A stretch of 13,603 bases of DNA, taken from assembly GCA_905212635.1 (NCBI GenBank), contig CAJMFH010000045.1, forward strand, positions 1 through 13,603, written 5' to 3'. The first letter of the stretch is position 1. Each line of letters starts with the position of its first letter. The stretch comes from an uncultured Lachnoclostridium sp. (GTDB lineage Bacteria > Bacillota > Clostridia > Lachnospirales > Lachnospiraceae). The translations under genes were made by a program, and so were the position numbers. Under the pieces are notes generated by a model. That model saw nothing but the letters and a program-made list of their open reading frames with translations, was not told the origin of the DNA and did no database searches. This document shows positions 13,581 to 13,603 of this stretch, in pieces.

Positions 13581-13603
13581 ATGAGAACAATATTTGCAGA
13601 ATA
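13581..13603 (+). CDS. Start of a gene, possibly DUF6061 family (cut by the window end)
   Basis: ATG at 13581 follows TAAGGAG (13564-13570) by ten bases and opens a frame reading MRTIFAE to the end of the window. This start resembles DUF6061 proteins, small proteins of unknown function often found in accessory regions of gut Firmicutes. Seven residues are too few to be sure; the ribosome site is the stronger evidence that a gene starts here. Confidence 0.45.

Overview
The window looks like a chromosomal segment of a Gram-positive Clostridia member, most likely family Lachnospiraceae. This is inferred from strong AGGAGG ribosome binding sites, AT-leaning codon use, frequent non-ATG starts and gene types common in that family (an M29 aminopeptidase next to purE, a DUF5685-like protein, a DUF6061-like 3' fragment). 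I could not run a database search, so the taxonomy rests on recognition only.

Left part (1-5410), housekeeping: the 3' end of an M29-type aminopeptidase, then purE (purine synthesis) with a strong terminator. Convergent to it is a predicted DEDD-type exonuclease of the YprB kind. It is divergent from a cardiolipin synthase gene, and both divergent promoters can be read. Cardiolipin synthase, ruvA and ruvB are tightly spaced and probably form one operon (membrane lipid synthesis plus Holliday junction migration). A long perfect-looking inverted repeat without a T-tract follows ruvB.

Middle part (5486-8860): a small two-helix membrane protein and a membrane-anchored zinc-ribbon protein. After a probable terminator comes an overlapping set: a DUF5685-like helical protein with two Asp-rich motifs, a J-domain protein with TPR-like, Gly/Tyr-rich and Cys-rich parts, and a multi-pass membrane protein. 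A GatB/YqeY-domain protein closes the run. The overlapping trio, perhaps with the zinc-ribbon protein, is the best candidate for a little-described functional unit.

Right part (8861-13603): a non-conserved patch holds a short winged-helix-like frame bracketed by a 13-bp direct repeat and a cluster of TGACCA/TGGTCA inverted repeats. Next comes a two-component system (OmpR-type regulator, HAMP histidine kinase). Translationally coupled to it is an unknown membrane-anchored extracytoplasmic protein, and after it a VanY-type D,D-carboxypeptidase. Together these suggest cell-envelope sensing and peptidoglycan trimming. The end holds a broken XRE-family regulator, a structured leader, a 52-residue membrane peptide missed by usual length cut-offs, and the first codons of a DUF6061-like gene. 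This is probably the edge of an accessory or mobile region.
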